Source: JBGPEQ01 sp050180895 (GTDB taxonomy: Bacteria > Pseudomonadota > Alphaproteobacteria > Dongiales > Dongiaceae). From it: a stretch of DNA of 64,000 nt. The notes below the pieces were generated by a model, which was given only the letters and a program-made list of their open reading frames with translations, was not told the DNA's origin and did no database searches. The stretch covers positions 682,001 to 746,000 of the forward strand of contig JBFXDS010000001.1 in assembly GCA_050180895.1 (NCBI GenBank). The letters run 5' to 3'. Positions 42,558 to 50,605 of this stretch are shown here, in pieces; position 1 is the stretch's first letter, and each line of letters opens with the position of its first letter. Made by a program: the position numbers and the translations under genes.

Positions 42558-43115
42558 TCAGGCCGCCCGATGCGTCCCGCTCTGCTCGGCCACGGCATCC
42601 TTGAGCAGCCCGTCCTTGTGGTTCGCCAGGTAGTCGGCGGCGGCCCGGTAGACGGCGAGGCCGAGGCCGTGAATGAAGCGTTGGGCCGCAGAGGTCTGGC
42701 ACAGCTCGCCGCAGTCGCCGGACTCCATCCGCGCGATGTTCTCGCTGTACCAGCCGGCCTGCTGGTCGAGCAGTTGCGCCAGCCGGTTCACCGGCAGGAG
42801 ATGGGCGAAGACCATGATGAAGCAGAAGTCGGAGCGGAACTTGTCGGGCGTCGGCGCCGCCTGCAACGCCTCGGCGAACACCTGCCGGCCCCTTGCGGTG
42901 ATGCTGTAGACCTTCTTGTCCGGCCGCTTGTCCTGCGGCTGCTCAGTGCAGACCGCCAGCCCGTCCTCGACCAGGCGGTTCAGCGCTGGATAGATCGAGC
43001 CGAAGCTCGTCTCGTAGAAGTGGCTGAAATCGCCCTCCTCATACAGCTTCTTGATCTCGTAGCCGCTGGCGTCGCCGAGCAGGAGGGCGCCGAGGCAGAG
43101 TGTCCGTGCATCCAT
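42558..43115 (-). CDS. PadR family transcriptional repressor
   Basis: 185 residues. The winged helix contains LLLGDASGYEIKKLYEEGDF, then SFGSIYPALNRLVEDGLAVC and KVYSITARGRQVFAEAL, diagnostic for PadR. The C-terminal helices mediate dimerisation. It is first in the operon with the adaptor and pump, so it probably represses them and itself and is released by an aromatic or drug ligand. Two AT-rich dyads 28 to 78 bp upstream are candidate operators. Confidence 0.92.
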   Translation of the reverse strand: MDARTLCLGALLLGDASGYEIKKLYEEGDFSHFYETSFGSIYPALNRLVEDGLAVCTEQPQDKRPDKKVYSITARGRQVFAEALQAAPTPDKFRSDFCFIMVFAHLLPVNRLAQLLDQQAGWYSENIARMESGDCGELCQTSAAQRFIHGLGLAVYRAAADYLANHKDGLLKDAVAEQSGTHRAA

Positions 43116-43557
43116 GAAACGCTCTCCGGAAGGGTCATGATATATATTGGTCCGATATAGATCGTTCGGTAGACAATATATCGCTTTGATATAGATAGGA
43201 CAGGCCCCGCCGTCTGCGACGATATTGAAGCGCTCGCCGATGTGGACTAGCATTTCGGCGTAAAGCCGCGAAAAACATGCGGCATCCAGGACATTGGGAG
43301 GAGACCGCGCCCGTTCCGATGCGGCGGCGACCGGAGGTCGCTCGCGGCAAGAGGCTGGCCGTCGATGCCGGGTTGATGAGCGGCCAACCGGGCGTGCCCG
43401 GATCAACAGTCTGGGAGGCGTAGGCCATGGCGAGCAGCTGCGCGAGGCGGCAACCTTGGCGCGTTTATGTTCCGTTCGCGCTGCTTCGCGGCGTCGTGGG
43501 GATCGAAGCGCCGAATCCCAGTCTTCGCGCCCTTTGACCGAGACGGGGCGACGGTCC
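43116..43557. other. Gap between padR and the amide/urea operon
   Basis: 442 bases between divergent genes. The left part carries the PadR-type operators at 43143-43193. The rest is GC-rich. A 36-codon frame (43427-43537) with GGGAGG upstream ends 20 bases before the first ANTAR gene and could be a leader peptide; nothing else is supported. Confidence 0.4.
43143..43193. promoter_or_regulatory. Two TATAT-N7-ATATA operator copies, 34 bp apart
   Basis: TATAT-N7-ATATA occurs at 43143-43159 and 43177-43193. The 22-base segments around them match at 17 of 22 positions. AT-rich dyads are rare in this genome and lie just upstream of padR, so they are the probable PadR binding sites over its promoter. 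Confidence 0.6.
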
Positions 43558-44151
43558 TTGTCTATCCCGCCCTACATCGATTTTCGCCGGCTGCGCATGG
43601 TCGTCGCGCACCCGCGCGACCACGACGGCGAACTGCTGATCCGCCATCTCCAGCGTCTGGGCGGCCGCGTCGACGGCCTGTGGCCGCCCAGCGCGCCGCT
43701 CGACCGCGATGTCGACGTGCTGCTGTGTCTCGTCGACGCGAGCGCCCGCGCCTTGCTCGACGCGGCGACAGCGCAGGCCGGCCCGGCGGTCGTCGGCATC
43801 ATCGACCCGCGCCAGGCCGGATCGCTGCGGCTGCTGCACGAGGCGACGCCGCATGCGGTCATCAATCGGCCGATCGATCCGGCGGCGCTGGTGCCGAACC
43901 TCGTGGTCGCCCGCAACAACCTGCGCTACCAGAGCCGGCAGTTGAGCAAGGTGGCGAAGCTGGAGGAGACGCTGCGCTCCTACCGCAAAGTCGAGCAGGC
44001 CAAGGCGATCCTCATGGAGCGCCGCAAGATCGGCGAGCCGGAGGCCTACAGTTTCCTGCGCGAGCAGGCGATGCGCCGGCGCGTGCCGATCAGCGTCATC
44101 GCCGCGGTCGTCGTCGATTCCAACGAAGTCCTTTCCGGCGACAAGGAATAG
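43558..44151 (+). CDS. AmiR-type ANTAR antitermination regulator 1
   Basis: 197 residues from TTG at 43558. The start is set by ungapped alignment with the paralogue at 45599, also 197 residues. The N-terminal pseudo-receiver domain begins IDFRRLRMVVAHPRDHDGEL and lacks the canonical phospho-acceptor pattern, as in AmiR. A coiled coil (SKVAKLEETLRSYRKVEQAK) leads into the ANTAR RNA-binding domain (AILMERRKIGEPEAYSFLRE and QAMRRRVPISVIAAVVVDS). ANTAR proteins bind twin hexaloop hairpins and prevent termination. Such an element lies 37 bp downstream, before the AmiC-like gene. Confidence 0.9.
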   Translation: MSIPPYIDFRRLRMVVAHPRDHDGELLIRHLQRLGGRVDGLWPPSAPLDRDVDVLLCLVDASARALLDAATAQAGPAVVGIIDPRQAGSLRLLHEATPHAVINRPIDPAALVPNLVVARNNLRYQSRQLSKVAKLEETLRSYRKVEQAKAILMERRKIGEPEAYSFLREQAMRRRVPISVIAAVVVDSNEVLSGDKE

Positions 44152-44187
44152 CTCTATAGTGGCGTCGGATTTCGGTCGACACGGCCG

Positions 44188-44273
44188 GTGCGGCAGCGGC
44201 GCCGCACGACATCACCGGGCAACGAAGCCCCACGTAATCCCGTCGATGGATTGCGTGGGGTTTTGCGTTTTTA
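44188..44273 (+). promoter_or_regulatory. ANTAR-type RNA attenuator A (two hexaloop hairpins plus terminator)
   Basis: P1 is a 7-bp stem GTGCGGC/GCCGCAC with loop AGCGGC (44188-44207). P2 is GGGC/GCCC with loop AACGAA (44217-44230). Both loops have A at position 1 and G at 4, the ANTAR RNA signature. The 3' arm of P2 overlaps a 13-bp terminator stem (44228-44260) followed by TTTTGCGTTTTT, so P2 and the terminator exclude each other. ANTAR binding would let transcription enter the AmiC-like gene. Confidence 0.85.
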
Positions 44274-44393
44274 CCGCCGGAGTTCGCTCCGGCGGATGCT
44301 GGCGAGGAGGGAGGATGCCCGCGGCCTGAGGGAGGGAACAGCAAGTGCCGATCAACGGGACTGCTGCCGCTCGCGCCGCAAGGGAGGCGATAG

Positions 44394-45515
44394 ATGGCCA
44401 AGAGTCTGACGGACGGAGAACCCTGGCGCGTCGGCGTGCTGTTCTCGCAGACCGGCGTCACGGCCGTGATCGAGGAGACGCAGCTGCGCGGCACGATCAT
44501 GGCGATCGAGGAGGTCAATGCCGCCGGCGGAGTCAACGGCCGCGAGCTGGTGCCCGTCGTCTACGATCCGGCGTCGGAATCGCGCAACTTCGCGCGCTTC
44601 GCCGACAAGATGCTGACGGAGGACGGGATCAGCACGATCTTCGGCTGCTACACCTCGAGCAGCCGCAAGGCCGTGCTGCCGGTCGTGGAGCGGCGCAACG
44701 GGCTGCTGTGGTACCCGACGCTCTACGAGGGGTTCGAGTACTCGCCCAACATCATCTATACCGGCGCCGCCCCGAACCAGAACAGCGTCGAGCTCGTCGA
44801 CTTCCTGCTGGAGAGCTACGGCCGTCGCTTCTACCTGATCGGCTCGGACTACATCTATCCGCGCGAATCCAACCGGATCATGCGCGAGCTCCTGCGCCAG
44901 CGCCGCGGCGAGGTCGTCGGCGAGCACTATCTCGACCTGGGCGCGCGGCGCTCGGAGTTCCGCCTGTTGATGCGCGACCTGCGCAACACGCGGCCCGACG
45001 TGATCTTCTCCACCGTCGTCGGCCGCGCGACGGCCTATCTGTACCAGGCCTACGCCGAGGCCGGGTTCGATGCGCGGACGATGCCGATCGCGAGCCTCAC
45101 CACGTCGGAGGCGGAGGTGAAGATGATGGGGGCGGACGTGGCCTGCAGCCACATCACCGCCGCGCCCTACTTCGAGAGCGTCAGGACGGCGGACAACCTG
45201 TCGTTCGTCAGCCGCTACAAGAAACGCTTCGGCGACGACCAGCCGACCAACCTCTGCGTCGAGGCCGCGTACTTCCAGGTGCATGTCTTCGCCAAGGCGC
45301 TGGCCGAAGTCAACACGATGGATCCGGACGTGCTGCGACCGGTCGTGCTCGGCAGCGAGTTCGATGCGCCGCAGGGGCACATCGCCATCGACTCCGACAG
45401 CAGCCATACGAATCTGTGGACGCGGCTCGGCCGGGTCAACGCCGCCGGCCAGTTCGACGTCATCAAAGAATCGCTCTGGGCGGTCAAGCCCGACCCCTAT
45501 CTGGTCAGCCATTGA
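44394..45515 (+). CDS. amiC: AmiC-like cytoplasmic amide/urea sensor
   Basis: 373 residues of the branched-chain-amino-acid-binding fold (WRVGVLFSQTGVTAVIEETQ, IFGCYTSSSRKAVLPVVERR, YPTLYEGFEYSPNIIYTGAA, IGSDYIYPRESNRIMRELL). There is no signal peptide, as in Pseudomonas AmiC, which binds amides in the cytoplasm and holds AmiR inactive until ligand arrives. AAGGGAGG precedes the ATG. It follows attenuator A and lies between two ANTAR genes. Expected role: ligand-dependent control of one or both ANTAR proteins; ligand probably a short amide or urea analogue. Confidence 0.85.
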   Translation: MAKSLTDGEPWRVGVLFSQTGVTAVIEETQLRGTIMAIEEVNAAGGVNGRELVPVVYDPASESRNFARFADKMLTEDGISTIFGCYTSSSRKAVLPVVERRNGLLWYPTLYEGFEYSPNIIYTGAAPNQNSVELVDFLLESYGRRFYLIGSDYIYPRESNRIMRELLRQRRGEVVGEHYLDLGARRSEFRLLMRDLRNTRPDVIFSTVVGRATAYLYQAYAEAGFDARTMPIASLTTSEAEVKMMGADVACSHITAAPYFESVRTADNLSFVSRYKKRFGDDQPTNLCVEAAYFQVHVFAKALAEVNTMDPDVLRPVVLGSEFDAPQGHIAIDSDSSHTNLWTRLGRVNAAGQFDVIKESLWAVKPDPYLVSH

Positions 45516-45598
45516 CGAGCGCAATGGCGAACGCGGGAGGACAATCGGTCGTGGCCATCGCATCTCAGAGTCGGGTGTGACGCCGAGGATCCAGGTCC

Positions 45599-46192
45599 GT
45601 GTCGTCGGGCGCGCAGATCGACTATCGGCAGCTGCGGGTGGTCGTCGCGCATCCGCGCGATCCCGACGGCGACGTGCTGCTGCGGCACCTGCAGCGGCTC
45701 GGCTGCCGGGTCGATCACCTATGGCCGACACCGGAGGCGCTCGATGCCGACGCGGACGTGGTGTTCTGCCTGATCGAGGCGGAGACGCGCACGTTCTGCG
45801 TGTCGCTGGTCGACAAGGCGCGCGCCGCGCTCGTCGCCGTGGTTGACCCGGCGAATCCGAAGGCGATGCAGTTGCTCGCCGATGCAAATCCGCTCGCCGT
45901 GCTGACGAAGCCCGTCGACCCCGCCGCGTTGTTGACAAACCTGATGGTCGCTCGTAACAATTCGCGCTATCAGCGGCGGCTGCAGAGCAAGATCTCCAAG
46001 CTCGAGGAGACGCTCAAGTCGGTGCGTAAGGTGGAGCGGGCGAAGACGATCCTGATGGAGCAGCGCCACATCGACGAGTCCGAGGCCTACGCATACCTGC
46101 GCGACCAGGCGATGCGGAAGCGGGTGCCGATCGGCGTGGTCGCGTCCGTCGTGGTCGAGTCCAACGATGTATTGTCGGACGAGAAGGATTAG
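45599..46192 (+). CDS. AmiR-type ANTAR antitermination regulator 2
   Basis: 197 residues from GTG at 45599, with a GAGGA-type site upstream. The paralogue of the protein at 43558 along its whole length: pseudo-receiver start IDYRQLRVVVAHPRDPDGDV, coiled coil SKISKLEETLKSVRKVERAK, ANTAR segment TILMEQRHIDESEAYAYLRD and QAMRKRVPIGVVASVVVES. It precedes attenuator B, which controls the transporter. Whether each regulator is specific for its own RNA or both act on both is open. Confidence 0.9.
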   Translation: MSSGAQIDYRQLRVVVAHPRDPDGDVLLRHLQRLGCRVDHLWPTPEALDADADVVFCLIEAETRTFCVSLVDKARAALVAVVDPANPKAMQLLADANPLAVLTKPVDPAALLTNLMVARNNSRYQRRLQSKISKLEETLKSVRKVERAKTILMEQRHIDESEAYAYLRDQAMRKRVPIGVVASVVVESNDVLSDEKD

Positions 46193-46262
46193 TTAGATCA
46201 GTTCATAGCTGCAGTCGGCTGGAATTGACACCGGAGCCCTCCAGGACCGCAGGGCGCCGAGG

Positions 46263-46355
46263 AGAGGCGGCAGCGACGCCGCTCTAAAAGCAACGGGCAA
46301 TGGAGCCCCACGTGTTCTCTGCGAAGAGAAGACGTGGGGCTTTGTGCTTTTTGGG
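46263..46355 (+). promoter_or_regulatory. ANTAR-type RNA attenuator B (two hexaloop hairpins plus terminator)
   Basis: P1 is GCGGC/GCCGC extended by AGA/TCT past one bulged G, loop AGCGAC (46263-46285). P2 is GGGC/GCCC with loop AATGGA (46295-46308). Both loops have A1 and G4. The P2 3' arm overlaps a terminator of about 16 bp with one mismatch (46304-46341), loop GCGA, followed by TTGTGCTTTTT. Same architecture as attenuator A, placed before the exported binding protein and transporter genes. Confidence 0.85.
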
Positions 46356-46379
46356 CTTCAGACAAGGAGGGCGAGGCAA

Positions 46380-47696
46380 ATGAACATGAATGTGAGGAGA
46401 CGGAAGTTTCTGAAGGGCTCGGCAGCCACGCTCGGCGCGTTGGTGATCGGCGGCGCGGCACCGTTCTACTTCCCCAGGAACATCGCGAAGGCGCAGGAAG
46501 GCGACACCATCAAGATCGGCATCCTGCATTCGCTGAGCGGCACCATCGCGATCATCGAGACGTCGCTCCACAATGCCGAACTGCTGGCGATCGAGGAGAT
46601 CAACGCCAAGGGCGGCATCAACGGCAAGAAGCTTGAGCCGGTGATCGAGGATCCGCAGTCCCTGGTGCAGGTGTTCGCCGAGAAGGCGAAGAAGCTGCTG
46701 CTCAACGACAAGGTCACGGCCGTGCTCGGCTGCTACACCTCGGCCAGCCGCCAGTCGGTGCTGCCGGTGTTCGAGGAGTACAACGGCCTCCTGCTCTACC
46801 CGACGCTGTACGAGGCGCAGGAGTGCAGCAAGAACTGCTTCTACACCGGCGCCGTGCCCAACCAGCAGCTCGACGACTTCGAGCCCTGGATCGTCGCGAA
46901 CCTCGACCGCAAGAAGTGCTACATGATCGGATCCAACTACATCTATCCGAAGGAGACGAACCGCGAGTGGAAGGCCCTGCTTGAGAAATCCGGCGCCGAG
47001 AACATGGGAGAGGAATACGCGCCCCTCGGCCACACGGAATTCTCGACGGTCATCAACAACATCGCCAACAGCGGTGCCGACTACGTATTCTCCACGCTGG
47101 TCGGCGACTCCATCGTCGCGTTCTACAAGCAGTTCAAGCAGTTCGGCTTCACGCCTGAGGACGTGCCGATCTGCACGCCGATCACGACCGAGCAGGAGAC
47201 GGCGGCCATGGGGGCGGAGAACGCCGCCGGCCACTACACCTCCTTCAACTACTTCCAGACCGTCGAGACGCCGGAGAACAAGTCCTTCGTCGATCGATAC
47301 AAGGCGAAGTACGGGGCCAACGAGGTGACCAACGCGGTGATGGAGGCGGCGTACTTCCAGACCTACCTGCTCGCGCAGGCGATCGAGAAGTCGGGCACCG
47401 ACACCGATGCCCTGATCTTCGAGGGCCTGCCGGGCCAGGAGTTCACGGCGCCGCAGGGCCCGGTCAAGATCGACGAGAAGAATCACCACACCCACCTGTG
47501 GGCCCGCATCGGCAAGGCCCGCGACGACGGCCAGTTCGACATCGTCTGGACCTCGCCGGAGCGCATCCGCCCCGATCCATGGGTCGACTATCTCTATCCC
47601 AACAAGGACTGCGACTTCACCAACCAGAACGTCATGGACCGGTTGAAGAAGCCGTGGAGCGAGGAGAAGAACCGCTCGGGCACGATGGACATCTGA
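46380..47696 (+). CDS. Exported amide/urea ABC transporter substrate-binding protein (UrtA/FmdD type)
   Basis: 438 residues with a Tat signal (RRRKFLKG, then a hydrophobic stretch and cut near AKAQEG). The mature protein starts DTIKIGILHSLSGTIAIIET and continues with VLGCYTSASRQSVLPVFEEY, LYPTLYEAQECSKNCFYTGA and IGSNYIYPKETNREW, the family pattern of urea and short-chain-amide binding proteins. It is a paralogue of the sensor at 44394 but exported. AAGGAGG lies upstream. First gene of the transporter block. Confidence 0.93.
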   Translation: MNMNVRRRKFLKGSAATLGALVIGGAAPFYFPRNIAKAQEGDTIKIGILHSLSGTIAIIETSLHNAELLAIEEINAKGGINGKKLEPVIEDPQSLVQVFAEKAKKLLLNDKVTAVLGCYTSASRQSVLPVFEEYNGLLLYPTLYEAQECSKNCFYTGAVPNQQLDDFEPWIVANLDRKKCYMIGSNYIYPKETNREWKALLEKSGAENMGEEYAPLGHTEFSTVINNIANSGADYVFSTLVGDSIVAFYKQFKQFGFTPEDVPICTPITTEQETAAMGAENAAGHYTSFNYFQTVETPENKSFVDRYKAKYGANEVTNAVMEAAYFQTYLLAQAIEKSGTDTDALIFEGLPGQEFTAPQGPVKIDEKNHHTHLWARIGKARDDGQFDIVWTSPERIRPDPWVDYLYPNKDCDFTNQNVMDRLKKPWSEEKNRSGTMDI

Positions 47697-47712
47697 GAAC
47701 GGCGAGTCGGTT

Positions 47713-47746
47713 CCGCCGGCGGCGGCGCATCGGCCGCCGCCGGCGG
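47713..47746 (+). terminator. 14-bp GC hairpin between binding-protein and permease genes
   Basis: CCGCCGGCGGCGGC (47713-47726) pairs perfectly with 47733-47746 across a six-base loop. No T-run follows. Such hairpins after binding-protein genes usually stabilise or partly terminate mRNA so that the binding protein outnumbers the membrane subunits. Confidence 0.55.
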
Positions 47747-47788
47747 GCGAGACGAGAACTCTCGCGTGGCGAACAGGGCGTAAGGGGG

Positions 47789-48664
47789 ATGTGGAATCAA
47801 CTGCTCATGCAGTGCCTGAACGGGCTCGGCGTCGCCGGCATTCTGGTGATTGCCGCGTCCGGCCTGGCCATCATCTTCGGCGTCGCCGGAGTCATCAACA
47901 TGGCGCACGGCCAGTTCATCATGGTCGGGGCCTATGTGGCCGCCTTCGTGGACAAGATGGGCGGCAACATATTCCTGGCCATGCCGCTCGCGTTCGTCGT
48001 CGTCGCGCTCCTCGGCCTGATCGTGGAGCGCGGCGTCATCCGGACCATCTATGACCGGCCGCTGGAGACGCTGCTGGCGACCTGGGGCGTGGGGATCATC
48101 ATCGAGGTCATCATCAAGTTCATCTTCGGGACGCTCGGGCAGAAAGTCTCATGGCCCGAGCTGCTCGACGGCAGCATCAGGATTTTCGCGCGGCCGCCGC
48201 ACTTTCCCTACTACCGCGTCTTTCACATCGTGCTGGCGATCGTCATCCTGCTGGTCACCTTCTATATCATTTACCGCACGAACTTCGGCCTCAAGGTCAG
48301 GGCCGTCAGGCGCAATCGCGCGATGTCGGGCTGTCTCGGCATCGATACCGCCAAGATCGACATGCTGATCTTCATGTACGGCTCGGGCCTCGCCGGCATC
48401 GCCGGCGCGGTCATCGCGCCGATCAAGGCGGCGACCTTCGACATGGGCTTCGGCTACGCCGTCAGCTCCTACATGGTCATCGTGCTGGGCGGAGTCGGCA
48501 ATCTCCTGGGCATTCCGACCGGCGGCTTCCTGATCGGCCAGGGCACGACGCTGCTCGCCTTCGTCACCAATACGGTGATCGGCCAGATGCTGGTTTTCGT
48601 GGCCATCGTCATCGCCATCCGCGTCTTCCCGCGCGGCATCTTCGGCTATCAGGAGCGACGCTGA
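47789..48664 (+). CDS. ABC transporter permease, UrtB/LivH type
   Basis: 291 residues with about eight hydrophobic helices. Family motifs include AASGLAIIFGVAGVINMAHG, YDRPLETLLATWGVGIIIE, and VRAVRRNRAMSGCLGIDTAK, the cytoplasmic coupling loop. It forms half of the channel for the imported amide or urea. ATG at 47789 is preceded directly by AAGGGGG. The second permease starts two bases after its stop. Confidence 0.92.
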   Translation: MWNQLLMQCLNGLGVAGILVIAASGLAIIFGVAGVINMAHGQFIMVGAYVAAFVDKMGGNIFLAMPLAFVVVALLGLIVERGVIRTIYDRPLETLLATWGVGIIIEVIIKFIFGTLGQKVSWPELLDGSIRIFARPPHFPYYRVFHIVLAIVILLVTFYIIYRTNFGLKVRAVRRNRAMSGCLGIDTAKIDMLIFMYGSGLAGIAGAVIAPIKAATFDMGFGYAVSSYMVIVLGGVGNLLGIPTGGFLIGQGTTLLAFVTNTVIGQMLVFVAIVIAIRVFPRGIFGYQERR

Positions 48665-48665
48665 C

Positions 48666-49847
48666 ATGGCCGCGACACCCGCAGGCCGCAGTGGCCCTCG
48701 ACGGGTCCGCCGCGCCCGCCTGATTCCCTTGTGGGCGCTGCTCCTCGGCGCCCTGGTCGTGGCGCTCATCGGGACGTCGCCCGAATATGCCGGTGCCGAC
48801 AGCTATGTCGTCGGCCTGATCGGCAAGTTCCTGTGCTTCGCCATCTTCGCCCTCGCCATCGACCTGATCTGGGGCTTCACTGGCATCCTCAGTCTCGGGC
48901 AGGCGGTCTATTTCGGCATCGGCGCCTACTTCGTCGCTCTGTCGATGAAGCTGAACTACACGCTGGTGAACGCGACCCGGTACGGCAGCAACATTCCGGA
49001 CTTCATGGAGTGGAACGGACTGACGGAGGTGCCGGGCTTCATGGCGCCGCTGTTGAGCACGCCGGTCGCCGTCGCCTGTGCGCTGCTCATTCCCACCCTG
49101 CTGGCCTTCATCTTCGGCGTCATCACCTTCAAGCGCCACATCTACGGCGTCTATTGCGCGGTGATAACGCTCGCGGAGTCGCTGATCCTGCAGGATTTCA
49201 TCATCGAGTATCAGGCCTACACCGGCGGCTTCAACGGCATCACCGACTACGGCAACCTGCGCGGCGTACAGTTCCTCTGGGTCATCGTCGCGGTGACGGT
49301 CGTCTGCTTCGTCGGCGCCCGGATTCTGACGCATTCCCGCATCGGGACGGTGCTGAAGTCGGTTCGCGACAATGACGTGCGCGCCGAGTTCATGGGCTAC
49401 AACGTCGCCAACTACCGCATCTTCGTCTTCTGCATCTCCGCCTTCATGTCGGCATTGGCGGGGGCGATGTACGCGGCCTGGGTCGGCATCGTCTCGTTCC
49501 TCGACACCGGGCCGCTGCTGTCGGTGGAGGCGGTGATCTGGACCGCCGTCGGCGGTCGGGCGACGATCATCGGTCCGTTCATCGGCGCCTTCCTGATCCG
49601 CGGTCTCGAGTTCGTGCTGAGCGGCAGCTGGTTCGCCGAGTACTGGCAGATCTTCATGGGTGCGTTGTTCATTGCCGTGGTGCTGTGGATCCCCGATGGA
49701 ATCGTCGGCACGATCGGCAACTGGATCCGCAAGTACAGGAAGGGCACGCAGGCCCAGATTCGCGCCGACTCGGACCGGATTGCGCATGACCGCCAGCGCG
49801 ACTGGGATCCGGCCGGTGCCGCGAAGCCCGGCGAAGAGCGCATATAG
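48666..49847 (+). CDS. ABC transporter permease, UrtC/LivM type
   Basis: 393 residues. Hydrophobic helices with LIWGFTGILSLGQAVYFGIG and coupling loop SVRDNDVRAEFMGYNVANYR identify the LivM/UrtC half. A hydrophilic C-terminal tail (RADSDRIAHDRQRDWDPAGA) of about 40 residues is typical of UrtC. Pairs with the permease just upstream. Confidence 0.92.
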   Translation: MAATPAGRSGPRRVRRARLIPLWALLLGALVVALIGTSPEYAGADSYVVGLIGKFLCFAIFALAIDLIWGFTGILSLGQAVYFGIGAYFVALSMKLNYTLVNATRYGSNIPDFMEWNGLTEVPGFMAPLLSTPVAVACALLIPTLLAFIFGVITFKRHIYGVYCAVITLAESLILQDFIIEYQAYTGGFNGITDYGNLRGVQFLWVIVAVTVVCFVGARILTHSRIGTVLKSVRDNDVRAEFMGYNVANYRIFVFCISAFMSALAGAMYAAWVGIVSFLDTGPLLSVEAVIWTAVGGRATIIGPFIGAFLIRGLEFVLSGSWFAEYWQIFMGALFIAVVLWIPDGIVGTIGNWIRKYRKGTQAQIRADSDRIAHDRQRDWDPAGAAKPGEERI

Positions 49848-49861
49848 GCAGGACGGGATCG

Positions 49862-50605
49862 ATGGCGCTCCTGGACGTCAAATGCCTGACCACCGAGGTA
49901 TCGGGATTCCGAATCCTCAACAACCTCGACTTCAGCGTCGAGCAGAACGAGCTGCGCGTCCTCCTGGGCCCGAACGGCGCCGGCAAGACGACGCTGATCT
50001 CGCTGATCACGGGACAGTTCAAGCCGACGGCCGGACGAATTCATTTCGACGGCAAGGACATCACCGGCTGGGCCCCGGACGACATCTTCAAGGCCGGCAT
50101 CAGCCGCAAGTTCCAGGTGCCCAACATGTACGAGACGCTGTCGGTGTACGACAACGTCATGATCTCGCTCCAGGGCGACCGCAAGGTCTTCAAGTACATG
50201 TTCAAGGGCGTGACCGCGGCGGAGGACGAGCGCATCTGGCAGATCCTCGAATTTATCGAGCTGGCCGACAAGGCCAACGACCCTGCCGACACGCTCTCGC
50301 ACGGAGAGCGCCAGTGGCTGGAAATGGCCATGCTCGTCGCCTCCAACCCCAAGCTGCTGCTGTTGGATGAGCCGACGACCGGCATGACCGAGGCAGGCAA
50401 ACAGCGCACCGCCGACCTCATCCAACGCATTGCCCGGAATCACACCGTCCTCCTGATCGAGCACGACATGCATCTGGTGCGCCAGTTGGCGAAGAAGGTG
50501 ACGGTCATGCATCAGGGTCAGCTGCTCGCCGAAGGGCCGCTGGCCGAGGTCGTGGCGAACCCGACGGTCCAGGCCGTCTATCTCGGCAAGGGCGGGAACC
50601 GCTGA
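49862..50605 (+). CDS. ABC transporter ATPase, UrtD/LivG type
   Basis: 247 residues. Walker A GPNGAGKTTLI, signature LSHGERQWLEM (the HGERQWLE form is typical of UrtD), Walker B LLLLDEPTTGM and switch His in LLIEHDMHLVR. Hydrolyses ATP to drive uptake by the two permeases. Its stop overlaps the start of the next ATPase (TGATG). Confidence 0.94.
   Translation: MALLDVKCLTTEVSGFRILNNLDFSVEQNELRVLLGPNGAGKTTLISLITGQFKPTAGRIHFDGKDITGWAPDDIFKAGISRKFQVPNMYETLSVYDNVMISLQGDRKVFKYMFKGVTAAEDERIWQILEFIELADKANDPADTLSHGERQWLEMAMLVASNPKLLLLDEPTTGMTEAGKQRTADLIQRIARNHTVLLIEHDMHLVRQLAKKVTVMHQGQLLAEGPLAEVVANPTVQAVYLGKGGNR

Noticed and set aside
43440..43480. Possible sigma54 promoter (TGGCGCG-N4-TGTT) before the first ANTAR gene
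   Set aside because: The -12 element lacks the conserved GC and the spacing is off; not strong enough to report despite the nitrogen-related operon.
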